Below, piece by piece: positions 29,115-37,149 of a stretch of DNA of 37,149 nucleotides; the first letter of the stretch is position 1, and each line of letters opens with the position of its first letter. A program made the position numbers and the translations under genes. The DNA is from JBFMFE01 sp040752295. GTDB taxonomy: Bacteria > UBP15 > UBA6099 > JBFMBQ01. Location: the NCBI GenBank assembly GCA_040752295.1, contig JBFMFE010000159.1:1-37149 (forward strand). The letters are read 5' to 3'. Under the pieces are notes generated by a model. The model did no database searches. It had not been told where the DNA came from and saw nothing but the letters and a program-made list of their open reading frames with translations.

Positions 29115-30989
29115 TCATTTAATGTAACCGAGTGCGCGGAGTCTTTGCGCCGCTTCGGCGGAGAGGGGTTTCGTCGCGGGCGCGGCGACGGCGGTGCGGG
29201 TGTCCCAGAGTCTGGTTCTGCGGGCGAGGTCGGCGGAGACGGGGTCGTCGGGAGAAAAGAGGTTGAGAAGCTCGCCGGGGTCGGCGGCGAGGTCGTAGAG
29301 TTCGCGTGCGCCGGAGCGATGGAGAATGAACTTGCGGCGTTTGTCGGCGGCGCCGGTCATGAGCGGGAGGTCGAGCGGTTCGTATTCGTCGCGCAGGGGG
29401 CTGATGTACTCGTAAGCGGTTTCGAAATGCGCGGTGTCCCTCTGGAGCGGCGCCCCGTCGAAGAGCGCGTCCTTCAGGCTCGTCCCGTGGAGTCCGGGTG
29501 GTACGTTCCGGTTCAGTATGGAGAGGACGGTCGGGAAGACGTCGGTGATCATGGCGAGGTCGCCGCTGACGGCGCCGCGGGGGACGCCTGGTCCGGCGAC
29601 GATGAGGGGGATGCGCACCTGTTCATCGTAGAGGCGGTGTCCGTGGGAGTACTGGTCGTGGTCGTCGAGACCTTCTCCGTGGTCGGAGAGGAAGATGACG
29701 TAGGTGTTATCGCGGAGGGAGTTATCGTCAACGAATTTCATCAGGCGGGCGAGTTCGTCGTCGGCGTAGGCGATCTCGGCGTCGTAGAGGGCGGTGACTT
29801 TTTCAATCATCGCGCGGTCCGCAGTTTTGTTCGTGATGCGGACCATCCATTCGCGCAGGAACTTTTCGAGGTTTTCGTTTTCCCGGACGGAAGGTATGCG
29901 TTTCAGGTATTCGGGCGGGGGGATGTACAGTTCGTGGGGGTCGAAATAATGGACGAAGAGGAAGAAGGGACGACGGTGGCGCCTTTCGAGCCAGCGGAGC
30001 GCGGCGGAGGTGACGAGCGCCGCCGGGCGTTCATCGAGGTGCGCGTAGAGACCAGCGAGGTCGAGCATGGGCGCCGCGAGGGTGCGGTCGAGCACGTCGA
30101 GGAAGGAGAAGGCGTCGGCGTAGAGGTCGAAGCCCTTGTGAAGCCCCGACGTGTAGGATTTCATAGTGAAGCCGGAGACGAAGGCGGCGGTGGAGTAGCC
30201 GAGTTTCCGAAGTTCGCCGGGGAGGTTCGGGAAGGAGTCGGGGCGCGGTATGCCGTTTCTGACGACGCCGAGCGTGCGGGGGTGCAGCCCTGTCATGAGT
30301 GAGTTGTGAGCGGGTCCGGTGGCGGGGACGGTGGTGTAGGCGCGGCGGAAGAGTGTTCCGCGTGCGGCGAGCGAGTCCACGGTTTCCGTCCGGGCGTTTT
30401 CGCAGCCGTAGCATCCGAGGTGGTCGGCGCGCGTCGTGTCGAACGAGACGAGAAGGAAGTTAGGAGAGTCCGGCGGCGCCGCGGGCTTCGTGAACGCGTC
30501 GAGGGGAAGCAGATGCCTGTAAAGGAAAAGAACGAGAGCGGCTGCGATGAGCGCCAGGGGGAGCGGTCTGAAGTGTGCGGCGACGCGGCGGAAGAGGAAC
30601 GATACGGCGAAGAAAACCGGGAGGGCGCAGGCGATGAGGGCGAGGGAGGCGGCGATGCTCTTGATCGAAAAGAAAGGCGTGCCGCCGAGAAACCAACGCG
30701 CGTGCACGACGATGAAGAGATAAAGGAAAAGGGCGGAAGTGACGGCGGCGGGAGCGGCTCTTTGCGCCGTGTGCTTCGGGGAGAACGGCGCGGCGGCGGA
30801 GAGGAGTGCGAGAGCGAAGGGGATGATGAACGCGGAGTAGAGCGCGGCGGCGAGGAGGACGGCGAGGAAGAAAAGTGAGACGCTTCCGGTGGGGAGGGAG
30901 GAGGGATTGAGGAGCGCGCATTCGACGAGGCTGAGGAGCGCGCCCGCCGCTGCGCCCGCGAGCGCCGTCCGCTTGAATGTTTCAAGCAT
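29115..30989 (-). CDS. Membrane-anchored sulfatase/alkaline-phosphatase-superfamily enzyme
   Basis: A 624-residue protein. Residues 1-165 contain about five hydrophobic segments, then the catalytic domain starts with NFLLVSFDTTRADHLGCYG (about 178-196; Asp, Asp metal ligands). The nucleophile region is TVPATGPAHNSLMTG (about 219-233): where sulfatases have C/S-x-P-x-R, this has T-G-P-A-H. DHGEGLDDHDQYSHGHRLYD supplies further metal-binding residues. A Thr nucleophile is known in the lipoteichoic-acid synthase and phosphoethanolamine-transferase members of the superfamily, and PATxPxH variants are common among sulfatase-like proteins that are not proven sulfatases. A phospho- or sulfo-group hydrolase or transferase acting outside the membrane is plausible. 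The start overlaps the preceding glycosyltransferase gene by 8 nt. Confidence 0.87.
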   Translation of the reverse strand: MLETFKRTALAGAAAGALLSLVECALLNPSSLPTGSVSLFFLAVLLAAALYSAFIIPFALALLSAAAPFSPKHTAQRAAPAAVTSALFLYLFIVVHARWFLGGTPFFSIKSIAASLALIACALPVFFAVSFLFRRVAAHFRPLPLALIAAALVLFLYRHLLPLDAFTKPAAPPDSPNFLLVSFDTTRADHLGCYGCENARTETVDSLAARGTLFRRAYTTVPATGPAHNSLMTGLHPRTLGVVRNGIPRPDSFPNLPGELRKLGYSTAAFVSGFTMKSYTSGLHKGFDLYADAFSFLDVLDRTLAAPMLDLAGLYAHLDERPAALVTSAALRWLERRHRRPFFLFVHYFDPHELYIPPPEYLKRIPSVRENENLEKFLREWMVRITNKTADRAMIEKVTALYDAEIAYADDELARLMKFVDDNSLRDNTYVIFLSDHGEGLDDHDQYSHGHRLYDEQVRIPLIVAGPGVPRGAVSGDLAMITDVFPTVLSILNRNVPPGLHGTSLKDALFDGAPLQRDTAHFETAYEYISPLRDEYEPLDLPLMTGAADKRRKFILHRSGARELYDLAADPGELLNLFSPDDPVSADLARRTRLWDTRTAVAAPATKPLSAEAAQRLRALGYIK

Positions 30990-32250
30990 CGGGCACCGTC
31001 CTTCGGGCGCCGCTGCGGCGGCTTTTCGGGTCTGCGGTTTGGAGAAGGACTTCGCGCATGGCGGCGAAAATCTTATCTCTCGTGTAGTGAGCGGAGACGA
31101 ACCTTCTGCCGTTTGCGCCGAGGCGCGCGGCTTCGGCGGGGTCGGCGGCGAGCGCGAGTATGGCTTCGGCGAGTTGTCGCGGGTCTTCCGGGGGCACGAC
31201 TATTCCGGCGTCCGCTTCGCGCAGCAGGCGCCCGCCCTCGCATTCCGCCGCCATGACGACGGGGAGTTCGCAAGCCATGTACTCGAACATTTTAGCGGGG
31301 AGCGCGTCGCGTGAGTATTCTCCGGCGGCGCGGGAGCAAATCCCCGCTCCCGCGAGAGAGAGGACGTGCGGAATTTCGTCCGCCGGGCGCTCGGATTCGA
31401 AGAAAACGTTTTTGAGGCGGAGTTCTGCGGCAAGTTTCTGGAGTTTTTGTTTTTCGGCGCCGTCGCCGAGTATGAGGACGGCGACGCGGGGGTCGCGCGC
31501 GAGGAGTTCGGCGGCGCGGACGAGTGTGTGGAGGGCGTGCGCCCTGCCGATGCGCCCGGCGTAGACGGCGACGAACCTGCCGTCGAGCGCGTGTTTTTTC
31601 CATACCGGGTGCGATGCGGCGGGGCGCTTTCTGAAGAATTCGACGTTGACGCCGTTCGGGACGAGTCTGACTTTCTGCGGGTTCGCGGTTCTTGAGCGGA
31701 TTTTTTCCGCCTGAGTATTCGAGACGGAGAGGACGAGGGCGGCGGAGTTGTAGAGGAACCTTTCAAGCGACCTGAGGAGGCGGACGAGGATGGGATTGGA
31801 GACGAAGCCGAGTTCGACGAGCGGATCGGGGTATATGTCGCGGACGTCGAAGACGAAGGCGGCGCGCTTCGCGCGCGAGAGCAGCCATCCCGCGGCGGCG
31901 ATGAAAAACGGGGGAGAGGAGGCGATGACCACGTCTTGACGGGGGAGGAACATGCCGAAGAACGCTGTGGAGGCGGCGAGTGAGAACTCGCTCAGCAACT
32001 GGAGGAGGAAGCTTCCGCGCGGGCGGACGAACTGCCGGCAGCGGATGACCCTGACGCCTTCGTGGAATCGGACGGCAAGGGGTCGGCGGCGGTATCCGGG
32101 GAGGACGACGCCTGCTGGGTATGATGGGATGCCCGCGAGCACGGTAACGGAATCGCCGGCGCGGAGGAGTTTTTCCGCCATTTCGCGGACGCGGAGGGCG
32201 GCGGCGCCCGTTTCGGGTGGATAGACGGGTGAGACGATCAAGACGCGCAT
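30982..32250 (-). CDS. GT4 glycosyltransferase (GT-B fold, WbuB-like)
   Basis: A 422-residue family-4 glycosyltransferase. The N-terminal half begins MRVLIVSPVYPPETGAAALR, typical of WbuB-type enzymes, with DVVIASSPPFFIAAAGWLL and FDVRDIYPDPLVELG. The second half has LVPNGVNVEFF, VYAGRIGRAHALHTLVRAAE, ILGDGAEKQKL and a donor-binding segment EYSRDALPAKMFEYMACELP with the family's E-x7-E pattern. Transfer of a sugar to a lipid-linked or surface glycan is the usual role. The sulfatase gene downstream overlaps its end, so both act in the same process. A 102-bp gap separates it from the amidotransferase gene; it contains a TATAAT-like stretch but no firm promoter. Confidence 0.92.
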   Translation of the reverse strand: MRVLIVSPVYPPETGAAALRVREMAEKLLRAGDSVTVLAGIPSYPAGVVLPGYRRRPLAVRFHEGVRVIRCRQFVRPRGSFLLQLLSEFSLAASTAFFGMFLPRQDVVIASSPPFFIAAAGWLLSRAKRAAFVFDVRDIYPDPLVELGFVSNPILVRLLRSLERFLYNSAALVLSVSNTQAEKIRSRTANPQKVRLVPNGVNVEFFRKRPAASHPVWKKHALDGRFVAVYAGRIGRAHALHTLVRAAELLARDPRVAVLILGDGAEKQKLQKLAAELRLKNVFFESERPADEIPHVLSLAGAGICSRAAGEYSRDALPAKMFEYMACELPVVMAAECEGGRLLREADAGIVVPPEDPRQLAEAILALAADPAEAARLGANGRRFVSAHYTRDKIFAAMREVLLQTADPKSRRSGARRTVPDA

Positions 32251-32352
32251 GGTTGATGCGCTGGGCGGCTTTCCGGATGGAACGCGTCCCGTTTTAAAGC
32301 GGCTTACTACCAGGGCGCGAATGGTACCGGGCGGCGAGCCTGCCTTATATTA

Positions 32353-34290
32353 TCACGCGAGCCTGGACATTGCATCCCTGACGTTGAGGTTCGGGATTTG
32401 CGGAGGGTCAACGAAAATCCTGTGCCACATTTCAAAGACGAGAAGCAGAAAGAGCTGTTCGGAGAAGTTGCGTTTGCCGTCCCGGTGAAGTTTTATCATG
32501 CGCTGGACGGAGGCGGGTTTGAAGAAACCCCTTTCAGCGAGGACTCCGGGTGAGAGGCAGTCGCGGAGGTGGTCGTTGAGGCGGTTTTTGAGCCAGAGGC
32601 CGAGAGGGAGCATGAAGCCGTGTTTTTTTCTGAAGAGGATTTCGTCGGGGAGAACGTTTTTCATGGCGAGTTTGAAGATGTATTTAGTGGAGAGGTTTCT
32701 GATTTTGAGGTTGTTGGGGATGCTGCGGGAGAATTCGACGAGGCGGTGGTCGCAGAAGGGGACGCGGATTTCGATGGAGTGCGCCATGCCGATTTTGTCG
32801 GCGTGTTCGAGGAGGTCGTCAACGAGGTAGGTGTTGAGGTCGGCGAAGAAGATGTTGTCGAGCGGTTCGGGGGCGTTGAACTCGTCGAAGAGGGCGGCGA
32901 AGAGGAGTGACGCGTCCGCGCCGGCTGTTTCGGCGTTGAGGACGTCCGAATAGAGCTGTCTTTTCGCGTCCTCGGAGAAGCGTGCGAACCAGTTGAAGTA
33001 GCGCTGCGGCGGCGGGAGCGCGGCGCCGGAGACGAAGCGGCGCGCCCAGTTGGAGAGGAAGCGTCCTTCGATTTCGCGCGCCTGGGGCGCGAGGGCGACG
33101 AGCTTTTCGATGAGAAGCTTTCTGACCGGGGCTGGTACAGCCGTGTAAAGCGGGAGGAGTTTTTCGGCGAGGTAGCGGCGGTAGCCGCCGAAGAGTTCGT
33201 CGCCGCCGATGCCGGCGAGAGCGACCCTGACGTGGCGTGAGGTGATCGCCGCGACGAGGTGGTTGGGGAAGCAGGTGACGTTGGGCTGGTCGGCGTGCCA
33301 GATGAGGCTGGGGAGGACGTTGAGGAGGTCGTTGACGTTGACGCGGAACTCGTGGTGGTCCGTGTTGAAGCGGCGGGCGACGGCGGCGGCGAAGCGGAGT
33401 TCGTCGAACCCGCGCTCGGCGGCGCCGGAGAAGCCGATGGAGAAGGTTTTGGGCGGCGCGGGGGAGGATTCCGACATGAAGGCGACGACGGCGCTGGAGT
33501 CCACGCCGCCGCTGAGGAAGGCGCCGAGGGGGACGTCGCTGATGAGGCGGCAGGCGACTGCTTCGCGGAGGCGGTCGCGGATTTCGCGCCGGAGCAGCGC
33601 GGTGTCGCGTATGAGGGGGGCGCCGGTTTCGCGCGTTATCCGCCAGTAGCGTTCGAGTGTGAGGCGTCCGTCCCTGAATGTCATCGTGTGACCCGGCGGC
33701 AGCCTGCGGACGCCCTCGAAGATGGTCTGCGGTCCGGGGACGTACATGAGCGAGAGGTAGTGATGGAGGGCGGGGAGATGGATTTTTCTTTCGACGACGC
33801 CGGAGGCGAGGAGGGCTTTTATCTCGGAGGCGAAGACGAGGCGACCGTTCGAGTGGTGGTAGTAGAGGGGTTTGACGCCGAGGCGGTCGCGCGCGACGAA
33901 GAGTTCGCGTTTTTGCGAGTTCCAGACGGCGAAGGCGAACATGCCGAGGAGTTTGTGAACGCAGTTCGCGCCTTCTTCCTCGAAGAGGTGGAGTATGGTT
34001 TCGGTGTCGGATGCGGTGGTGAAGACGTGTCCCCTCGATTCGAGTCCGGCGCGGAGTTCGCGGTAGTTGTAGATTTCGCCGTTGAAAACGATGCAGAGGG
34101 AGCGGGACTCGTTGAAGATGGGCTGGCGTCCGGTGCGGAGGTCTATGATGGCGAGGCGGCGCATACCGAGAGAGACGCCGGGGTCATCGTAGTACCCCTC
34201 GTCGTCGGGACCGCGGTGGAGAAGCGTGGCGCACATACTCCTGATGACGTTCGTGTCGGCGCCGGGGGCGATTCCGCATATACCGCACAT
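32353..34290 (-). CDS. asnB: Glutamine-dependent asparagine synthase-like amidotransferase (AsnB family)
   Basis: A 645-residue enzyme. Met-Cys start MCGICGIA gives the catalytic N-terminal Cys2 of the class II glutamine amidotransferase domain, with LLHRGPDDEG and FNGEIYNYRELR (about 70-81). The synthetase half has LGAFLSGGVDSSAVVAFMSE (pyrophosphate-binding SGGVDS, about residue 264), SIGFSG and LAGIGGDELFGGYRRY. Both active sites look intact. Housekeeping asparagine synthesis is possible, but this longer exosortase-associated/surface-polysaccharide AsnB type is frequent in glycan clusters, where it may amidate a sugar acid. Neighbours are glycosyltransferases, 4 nt upstream and 102 nt downstream. 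Symbol given for the family. Confidence 0.92.
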   Translation of the reverse strand: MCGICGIAPGADTNVIRSMCATLLHRGPDDEGYYDDPGVSLGMRRLAIIDLRTGRQPIFNESRSLCIVFNGEIYNYRELRAGLESRGHVFTTASDTETILHLFEEEGANCVHKLLGMFAFAVWNSQKRELFVARDRLGVKPLYYHHSNGRLVFASEIKALLASGVVERKIHLPALHHYLSLMYVPGPQTIFEGVRRLPPGHTMTFRDGRLTLERYWRITRETGAPLIRDTALLRREIRDRLREAVACRLISDVPLGAFLSGGVDSSAVVAFMSESSPAPPKTFSIGFSGAAERGFDELRFAAAVARRFNTDHHEFRVNVNDLLNVLPSLIWHADQPNVTCFPNHLVAAITSRHVRVALAGIGGDELFGGYRRYLAEKLLPLYTAVPAPVRKLLIEKLVALAPQAREIEGRFLSNWARRFVSGAALPPPQRYFNWFARFSEDAKRQLYSDVLNAETAGADASLLFAALFDEFNAPEPLDNIFFADLNTYLVDDLLEHADKIGMAHSIEIRVPFCDHRLVEFSRSIPNNLKIRNLSTKYIFKLAMKNVLPDEILFRKKHGFMLPLGLWLKNRLNDHLRDCLSPGVLAERGFFKPASVQRMIKLHRDGKRNFSEQLFLLLVFEMWHRIFVDPPQIPNLNVRDAMSRLA

Positions 34291-34294
34291 GGTT

Positions 34295-35500
34295 TCACCG
34301 GATGGCGGGGAACTCCTGCCTGTAGGCGTTGATGAGTTCCGCCGAGTCGTGCTGCCAGGAATATTTTTCGGCGACCGCCCTTATGCCGTTCGCGCCGAGG
34401 CGGCGGCGGAGCGCGCCGTCGGAGAGCAGCGTGCGGAAGGCGCCGGACATGGCGTCGGTGTCGCCGTAGGGGACGACGAGTCCGCAGTTTTCGCCGGCGA
34501 CGACGCGTCTGAGGGCGGCGGTGTCGGTTGCGACGACGGGCTTGCCGAGAGCCATGTACTGGAAGAGCTTGTGAGGGAGAGTGGTGTGGAAAAGCTCTGA
34601 ATCCTCGTGGGGGACGACGCCGACGCAGGAGCGTTCGATGACGTCGTACATTTCGCCGAAGGGGAGCCAGCCGGTGAAGACGATCCTGTCGTTCGCGCCG
34701 AGGGAAAAGGCGAGGGATTTGAGTGCGGGTTCGGCGGGACCCGCGCCGACGAGGAAGAGCCTTGCGTCCGGGAATTCACGGGACAGAGCCGCGAAGGCGC
34801 GTATGAGGAGGTGAAGCCCGCGAGAGGGTTCGAACCTGCCGACGTAGGCGATGTCGAGGGAATCGGCGGCGCCGGCGAGGAGGGCATCGAGCCTAAATTG
34901 CGCGATGTGCGGGTCGAGGGGTTCGCCGTTGCCGACGACGTGGATTCTCAGGGGGTCGGCGCCCATTTTTTGGAGTCTTGGGAGCTGTTCGGGGACGACG
35001 ACGAGGATGCGGTCGGCGAGGCGGACGCAGAGGCGCTCGAGGAGAGCTGCAAGCGAGGGGTTCTTGAAAAGGAACTCGAAGAGCGTCCCGCGGTAGATGG
35101 TCTTCAAGAGGGCGGGATAGTTTTCGTGGAGATCGAGGACGAGTTTTTTGCGGAAGAGCCTTGCGAAGAAGATGCCGATGGGCGCGAGAGGGAGGTCGTG
35201 AACGTGGAGGACGTCGGGACGGAGTTTGAGGATCAGGCGAAGGGCGGCGAATATCCACCTTGGGTTGAGGAAGAAGGGGAGGCTGCAGAGTTTTGCGAAG
35301 CGGCGCAGCGGGCGCGGGGGCATTGCGAGCCTGTGGACGGCGATATGCGGAAGGCGTTCGAGGAGGGGGTCGCCTCTGGTGTTGCCGGCGAGGATATGGA
35401 GTGAGAGTCCGTGGGAGTGGAGTGCTTCGACTTCCCTTTCGACGCGTGGTTCGGGAGGGAAATCGTCGTGAATGATCATGAAGACGGTGAGGGGGTTCAT
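34295..35500 (-). CDS. GT4 glycosyltransferase
   Basis: A 401-residue GT-B family-4 enzyme. The beginning, MNPLTVFMIIHDDFPPEPRV, and LILKLRPDVLHVHDLPLAPI with LVLDLHENYPALLK belong to the acceptor domain. The donor domain has IHVVGNGEPLDP, IAYVGRFEPSRGLHLLIRAF, LFLVGAGPAEP, VFTGWLPFGEMYDVIE and the terminal ELFHTTLPHKLFQYMALGKP with E-x7-E-like spacing. It differs enough from the GT4 at 30982 to be a separate transferase for another linkage. The start overlaps the radical SAM gene's end by 4 nt, and it is 4 nt from asnB, so this is one operon reading leftwards. Confidence 0.92.
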   Translation of the reverse strand: MNPLTVFMIIHDDFPPEPRVEREVEALHSHGLSLHILAGNTRGDPLLERLPHIAVHRLAMPPRPLRRFAKLCSLPFFLNPRWIFAALRLILKLRPDVLHVHDLPLAPIGIFFARLFRKKLVLDLHENYPALLKTIYRGTLFEFLFKNPSLAALLERLCVRLADRILVVVPEQLPRLQKMGADPLRIHVVGNGEPLDPHIAQFRLDALLAGAADSLDIAYVGRFEPSRGLHLLIRAFAALSREFPDARLFLVGAGPAEPALKSLAFSLGANDRIVFTGWLPFGEMYDVIERSCVGVVPHEDSELFHTTLPHKLFQYMALGKPVVATDTAALRRVVAGENCGLVVPYGDTDAMSGAFRTLLSDGALRRRLGANGIRAVAEKYSWQHDSAELINAYRQEFPAIR

Positions 35501-36984
35501 TTGTGAGAGTGTGCGGGGCGCGCGGCGGAACGTAAGAGAGCCGCGGCGCGGGAGAGGAGTTCGCGCCAGTCCTTAAGGATATTTTTTCGGCGCAGGACGT
35601 CGGCGTAGAGCGCGGGGTTGAGGAAGAAGAGCCTTCCGTAGAGGGAGCGGAGCGTGAACCTGGCGGCGAATGCGACGGCGTCGCGGTGTACCTTTCTGAG
35701 TTCGGCGTCGGAGAGGACGTCGCTTTTCATGGGGAGTGTTCTCGCGCGGACGTCGCCGGTTGTGACGTAGGCGCTCCAGTCGGTTGTGGCGATGAGGTTT
35801 TTTTCGCGTGCGACCTCGAAAAGTTCCGTGCCCGGATAGGGCGTGGCGAGGGAAAAGCACGGCATGTCGCAGCCGAGGGACTCGATGAGGCGGAGTGTTT
35901 TTTCGACGCTGCGCGCGTCCTGCCCCGGCAGCCCCGTCATGAAGAAGCCCATGGTGAGGAGATTCGCCTGTTTAGCCCAGAGGAAAGCCTGCCTGAACTG
36001 ATCGATTGTGATGTTTTTGTGGATGGCGTCGAGGAGTTGAGGGTCGCCGGATTCGACGCCGATTTCGACGCGCCTGCATCCTGCGGCGAACATTTTTTTG
36101 AAGAGTTCGGGATCAACGGTGTTGGCGCGGACGTTGCAGGACCAGCGGAGGCTGTCGAGACCGGCGGCGATTATCATGTCGCACAGTTTCATGATCCGGG
36201 GTTTCTGTATCGTGACGGTGTCGTCAACGAAGTCCATGAATTTCATGTCGTACTCGTCCACGAGGCATGTGATCTCCGCCATTATGTTTTCGGCGGTTCT
36301 CGGGCGGAACTTTCTGAGGAAGACGCTGTGTGAGTCGCAGAATGCGCACTGACCGGTGCATCCGCGGCTGGTGATGAGGTTGAAGACGGTGAGTTTTGCG
36401 CGGGACGGCAGCGCGGACCTTTTCACGAGGCCGAGGGGGTTTGCGCCGTAGCGGTCGTGATCGAAGAGGCGGCGCGCCGGGAAGGGTATGGAGTCGAGGT
36501 CGCGTATGAGTCCCCTTGCGCCGGTGCGGAAGACGAGGTCGCGGTCGCGGAAGACGATGCCTTTAACGGCGCGGAGCTTCGGTGTTCGGGCGGCGGCGAT
36601 TGTTTTGACGAGTTCGAGGAAGGTTTCCTCGCCCTCGCCGACGACGACGCAGTTAATACTCGAGTGAAGGAGGACGTCCTCCGGGATGGCGGAAGCGTGG
36701 GGACCGCCGGCGGTGATGAAGATTTTTTTTGAATGATTCCTGATGAGTGTGGCGGCGCGAACGGCGGCTGGCGTCATGGGGGTCATGAAGGAAAGCCCGA
36801 CGATGCCCGGAGCGAGGGAGACGAGGGCGTCCTTGAGGGCGTACCAGGGAGAGGGGGCGGTGTTCATGTCGAGCGCTGAGACGGGAAGCCCCTCATTCTG
36901 GAGGACTGCCGCGAGGTAGGCGATGCCGAGGGGCAGGTGTTTGTCCGCGCCTTCGTACGGGAGGTAAACGAGGAGCGTGTTCAT
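35497..36984 (-). CDS. B12-binding-domain radical SAM protein
   Basis: A 495-residue protein. The N-terminal cobalamin-binding-like domain (about 1-140) starts NTLLVYLPYEGADKHLPLGI and includes VGLSFMTPMTPAA, ITAGGPHASAIPEDVL and VVVGEGEETFLELVK. The radical SAM core starts at SRGCTGQCAFCDSHSVFLRK (about 208-227): CX3CX2C binds the [4Fe-4S] cluster and S-adenosylmethionine. VEIGVESGDPQLLDAIHKN and FFMTGLPGQDARSVEKTLRL follow. Family members carry out methylations or rearrangements on lipids, sugars or antibiotics. It is the first gene of the leftward glycan-like operon, so modification of a lipid or glycan there is plausible. It has no strong Shine-Dalgarno; ATG 36984 is supported by homology to the family's MxxLLVxxP start. 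Confidence 0.92.
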   Translation of the reverse strand: MNTLLVYLPYEGADKHLPLGIAYLAAVLQNEGLPVSALDMNTAPSPWYALKDALVSLAPGIVGLSFMTPMTPAAVRAATLIRNHSKKIFITAGGPHASAIPEDVLLHSSINCVVVGEGEETFLELVKTIAAARTPKLRAVKGIVFRDRDLVFRTGARGLIRDLDSIPFPARRLFDHDRYGANPLGLVKRSALPSRAKLTVFNLITSRGCTGQCAFCDSHSVFLRKFRPRTAENIMAEITCLVDEYDMKFMDFVDDTVTIQKPRIMKLCDMIIAAGLDSLRWSCNVRANTVDPELFKKMFAAGCRRVEIGVESGDPQLLDAIHKNITIDQFRQAFLWAKQANLLTMGFFMTGLPGQDARSVEKTLRLIESLGCDMPCFSLATPYPGTELFEVAREKNLIATTDWSAYVTTGDVRARTLPMKSDVLSDAELRKVHRDAVAFAARFTLRSLYGRLFFLNPALYADVLRRKNILKDWRELLSRAAALLRSAARPAHSHK

Positions 36985-36997
36985 GGGAGGCAGGCTT

Positions 36998-37030
36998 TGG
37001 ACTACGGGCTACGGGCTACGGACTACGGGT
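36998..37030. repeat. Short tandem repeat (CTACGG type)
   Basis: GGACTACGGGCTACGG and its continuation give about four 7-10-bp units of ACTACGGG/GCTACGGG upstream of the radical SAM gene. A partial CATGGAGCC unit of the dispersed hairpin family lies at 37063-37071. Confidence 0.65.
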
Positions 37031-37039
37031 ATTGACACA

Positions 37040-37149
37040 CTACATTAACATACGGGACGCGGCATGGAGCCGATAATCAGAAAGATAAACATCCATGGGG
37101 CAGTGCCCGTTCAGAGATTGATGCGGACGCTTGGTGTTGTATTCGAATT
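37040..37149 (-). mobile_element. C-terminal end of an rve-type (IS3/IS481-like) transposase, cut by the right edge
   Basis: On the - strand a frame enters from the right edge and ends at 37040. It encodes EYNTKRPHQSLNGHCPMDVY, then SDYRLHAAS and RMLM. YNxxRPHxSLxxxxPxxxY is the usual C-terminal signature of the integrase-core (DDE) domain in IS3, IS481 and related transposases. The part beyond 37149 is not visible, so neither family nor integrity can be decided. The terminal inverted repeat was not identified; the tandem repeat at 36998-37030 lies next to it. Confidence 0.75.

Noticed and set aside
1..37149. tRNA, rRNA or other structured RNA genes
   Set aside because: I found no tRNA-like arm pattern with TTCGA/GGTTC context nor rRNA sequence. 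The cloverleaf-like repeats are DNA palindromes without tRNA signatures.

Overview
The window looks like a chromosomal segment of a GC-rich, Gram-negative-type bacterium from a poorly sampled lineage. The clues are GC-rich third codon positions, many GTG starts, bacterial housekeeping genes, a rich set of palindromic intergenic repeats, and several proteins I cannot name. I cannot place it in a phylum from sequence alone. All supported genes from 1 to about 25.2 kb read on the + strand. All from about 25.2 kb to the right edge read on the - strand, so the two halves converge near 25.2 kb.

Left part (0-6.6 kb): the 3' part of an MmgE/PrpD-type gene is translationally coupled to cinA. A branched-chain and lysine biosynthesis run follows: ilvC and leuA (ATGA overlap), then dapB. 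After it comes a fragment of a phasin-like coiled-coil gene whose 5' end is lost in repeat DNA.

Signalling block (6.6-12.5 kb): a membrane-bound HAMP/SpoIIE-type PP2C phosphatase, an exported TPR protein, an unrecognised 475-residue protein, a STAS anti-sigma-factor antagonist with its own sigma70-like promoter, and an exported FecR-domain protein overlapping it. The phosphatase and STAS protein fit a partner-switching pathway, but no RsbW-type kinase is present.

Respiration block (12.8-17.2 kb): fumarate reductase/succinate dehydrogenase flavoprotein and iron-sulfur subunits separated by about 300 bp of repeats, with no membrane-anchor gene, then an unrecognised protein with an N-terminal membrane domain and a repetitive C-terminal half.

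Flavoenzyme cluster (17.4-25.2 kb): a promoter with consensus -35 and -10 hexamers and a leader with inverted repeats drives a PadR-family regulator. This gene is coupled to four different phytoene-dehydrogenase-like (COG1233-type) FAD oxidoreductases and one 100-residue protein of unknown family. No phytoene synthase or prenyl synthase accompanies them. All four flavoenzymes end in a shared Trp-Trp tail. This cluster is the best candidate for an undescribed pathway. Its right end abuts a truncated HEPN gene of an MNT/HEPN pair, which suggests a rearrangement boundary.

Right part (25.2-37.1 kb, - strand): MNT nucleotidyltransferase, a frameshifted coiled-coil membrane gene, a polyprenol-phosphate-mannose-synthase-like GT2, a small heptad-repeat membrane protein, a DUF362 ferredoxin-like protein, a membrane sulfatase-superfamily enzyme with Thr at the nucleophile position, two GT4 glycosyltransferases, an AsnB-type amidotransferase and a B12-binding radical SAM protein. 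The last five suggest surface glycan or glycolipid modification. The right edge carries the C-terminal end of an rve-type transposase.

Intergenic DNA throughout is filled with several families of dispersed palindromic repeats, some shared between distant gaps and some forming multi-hairpin structures.
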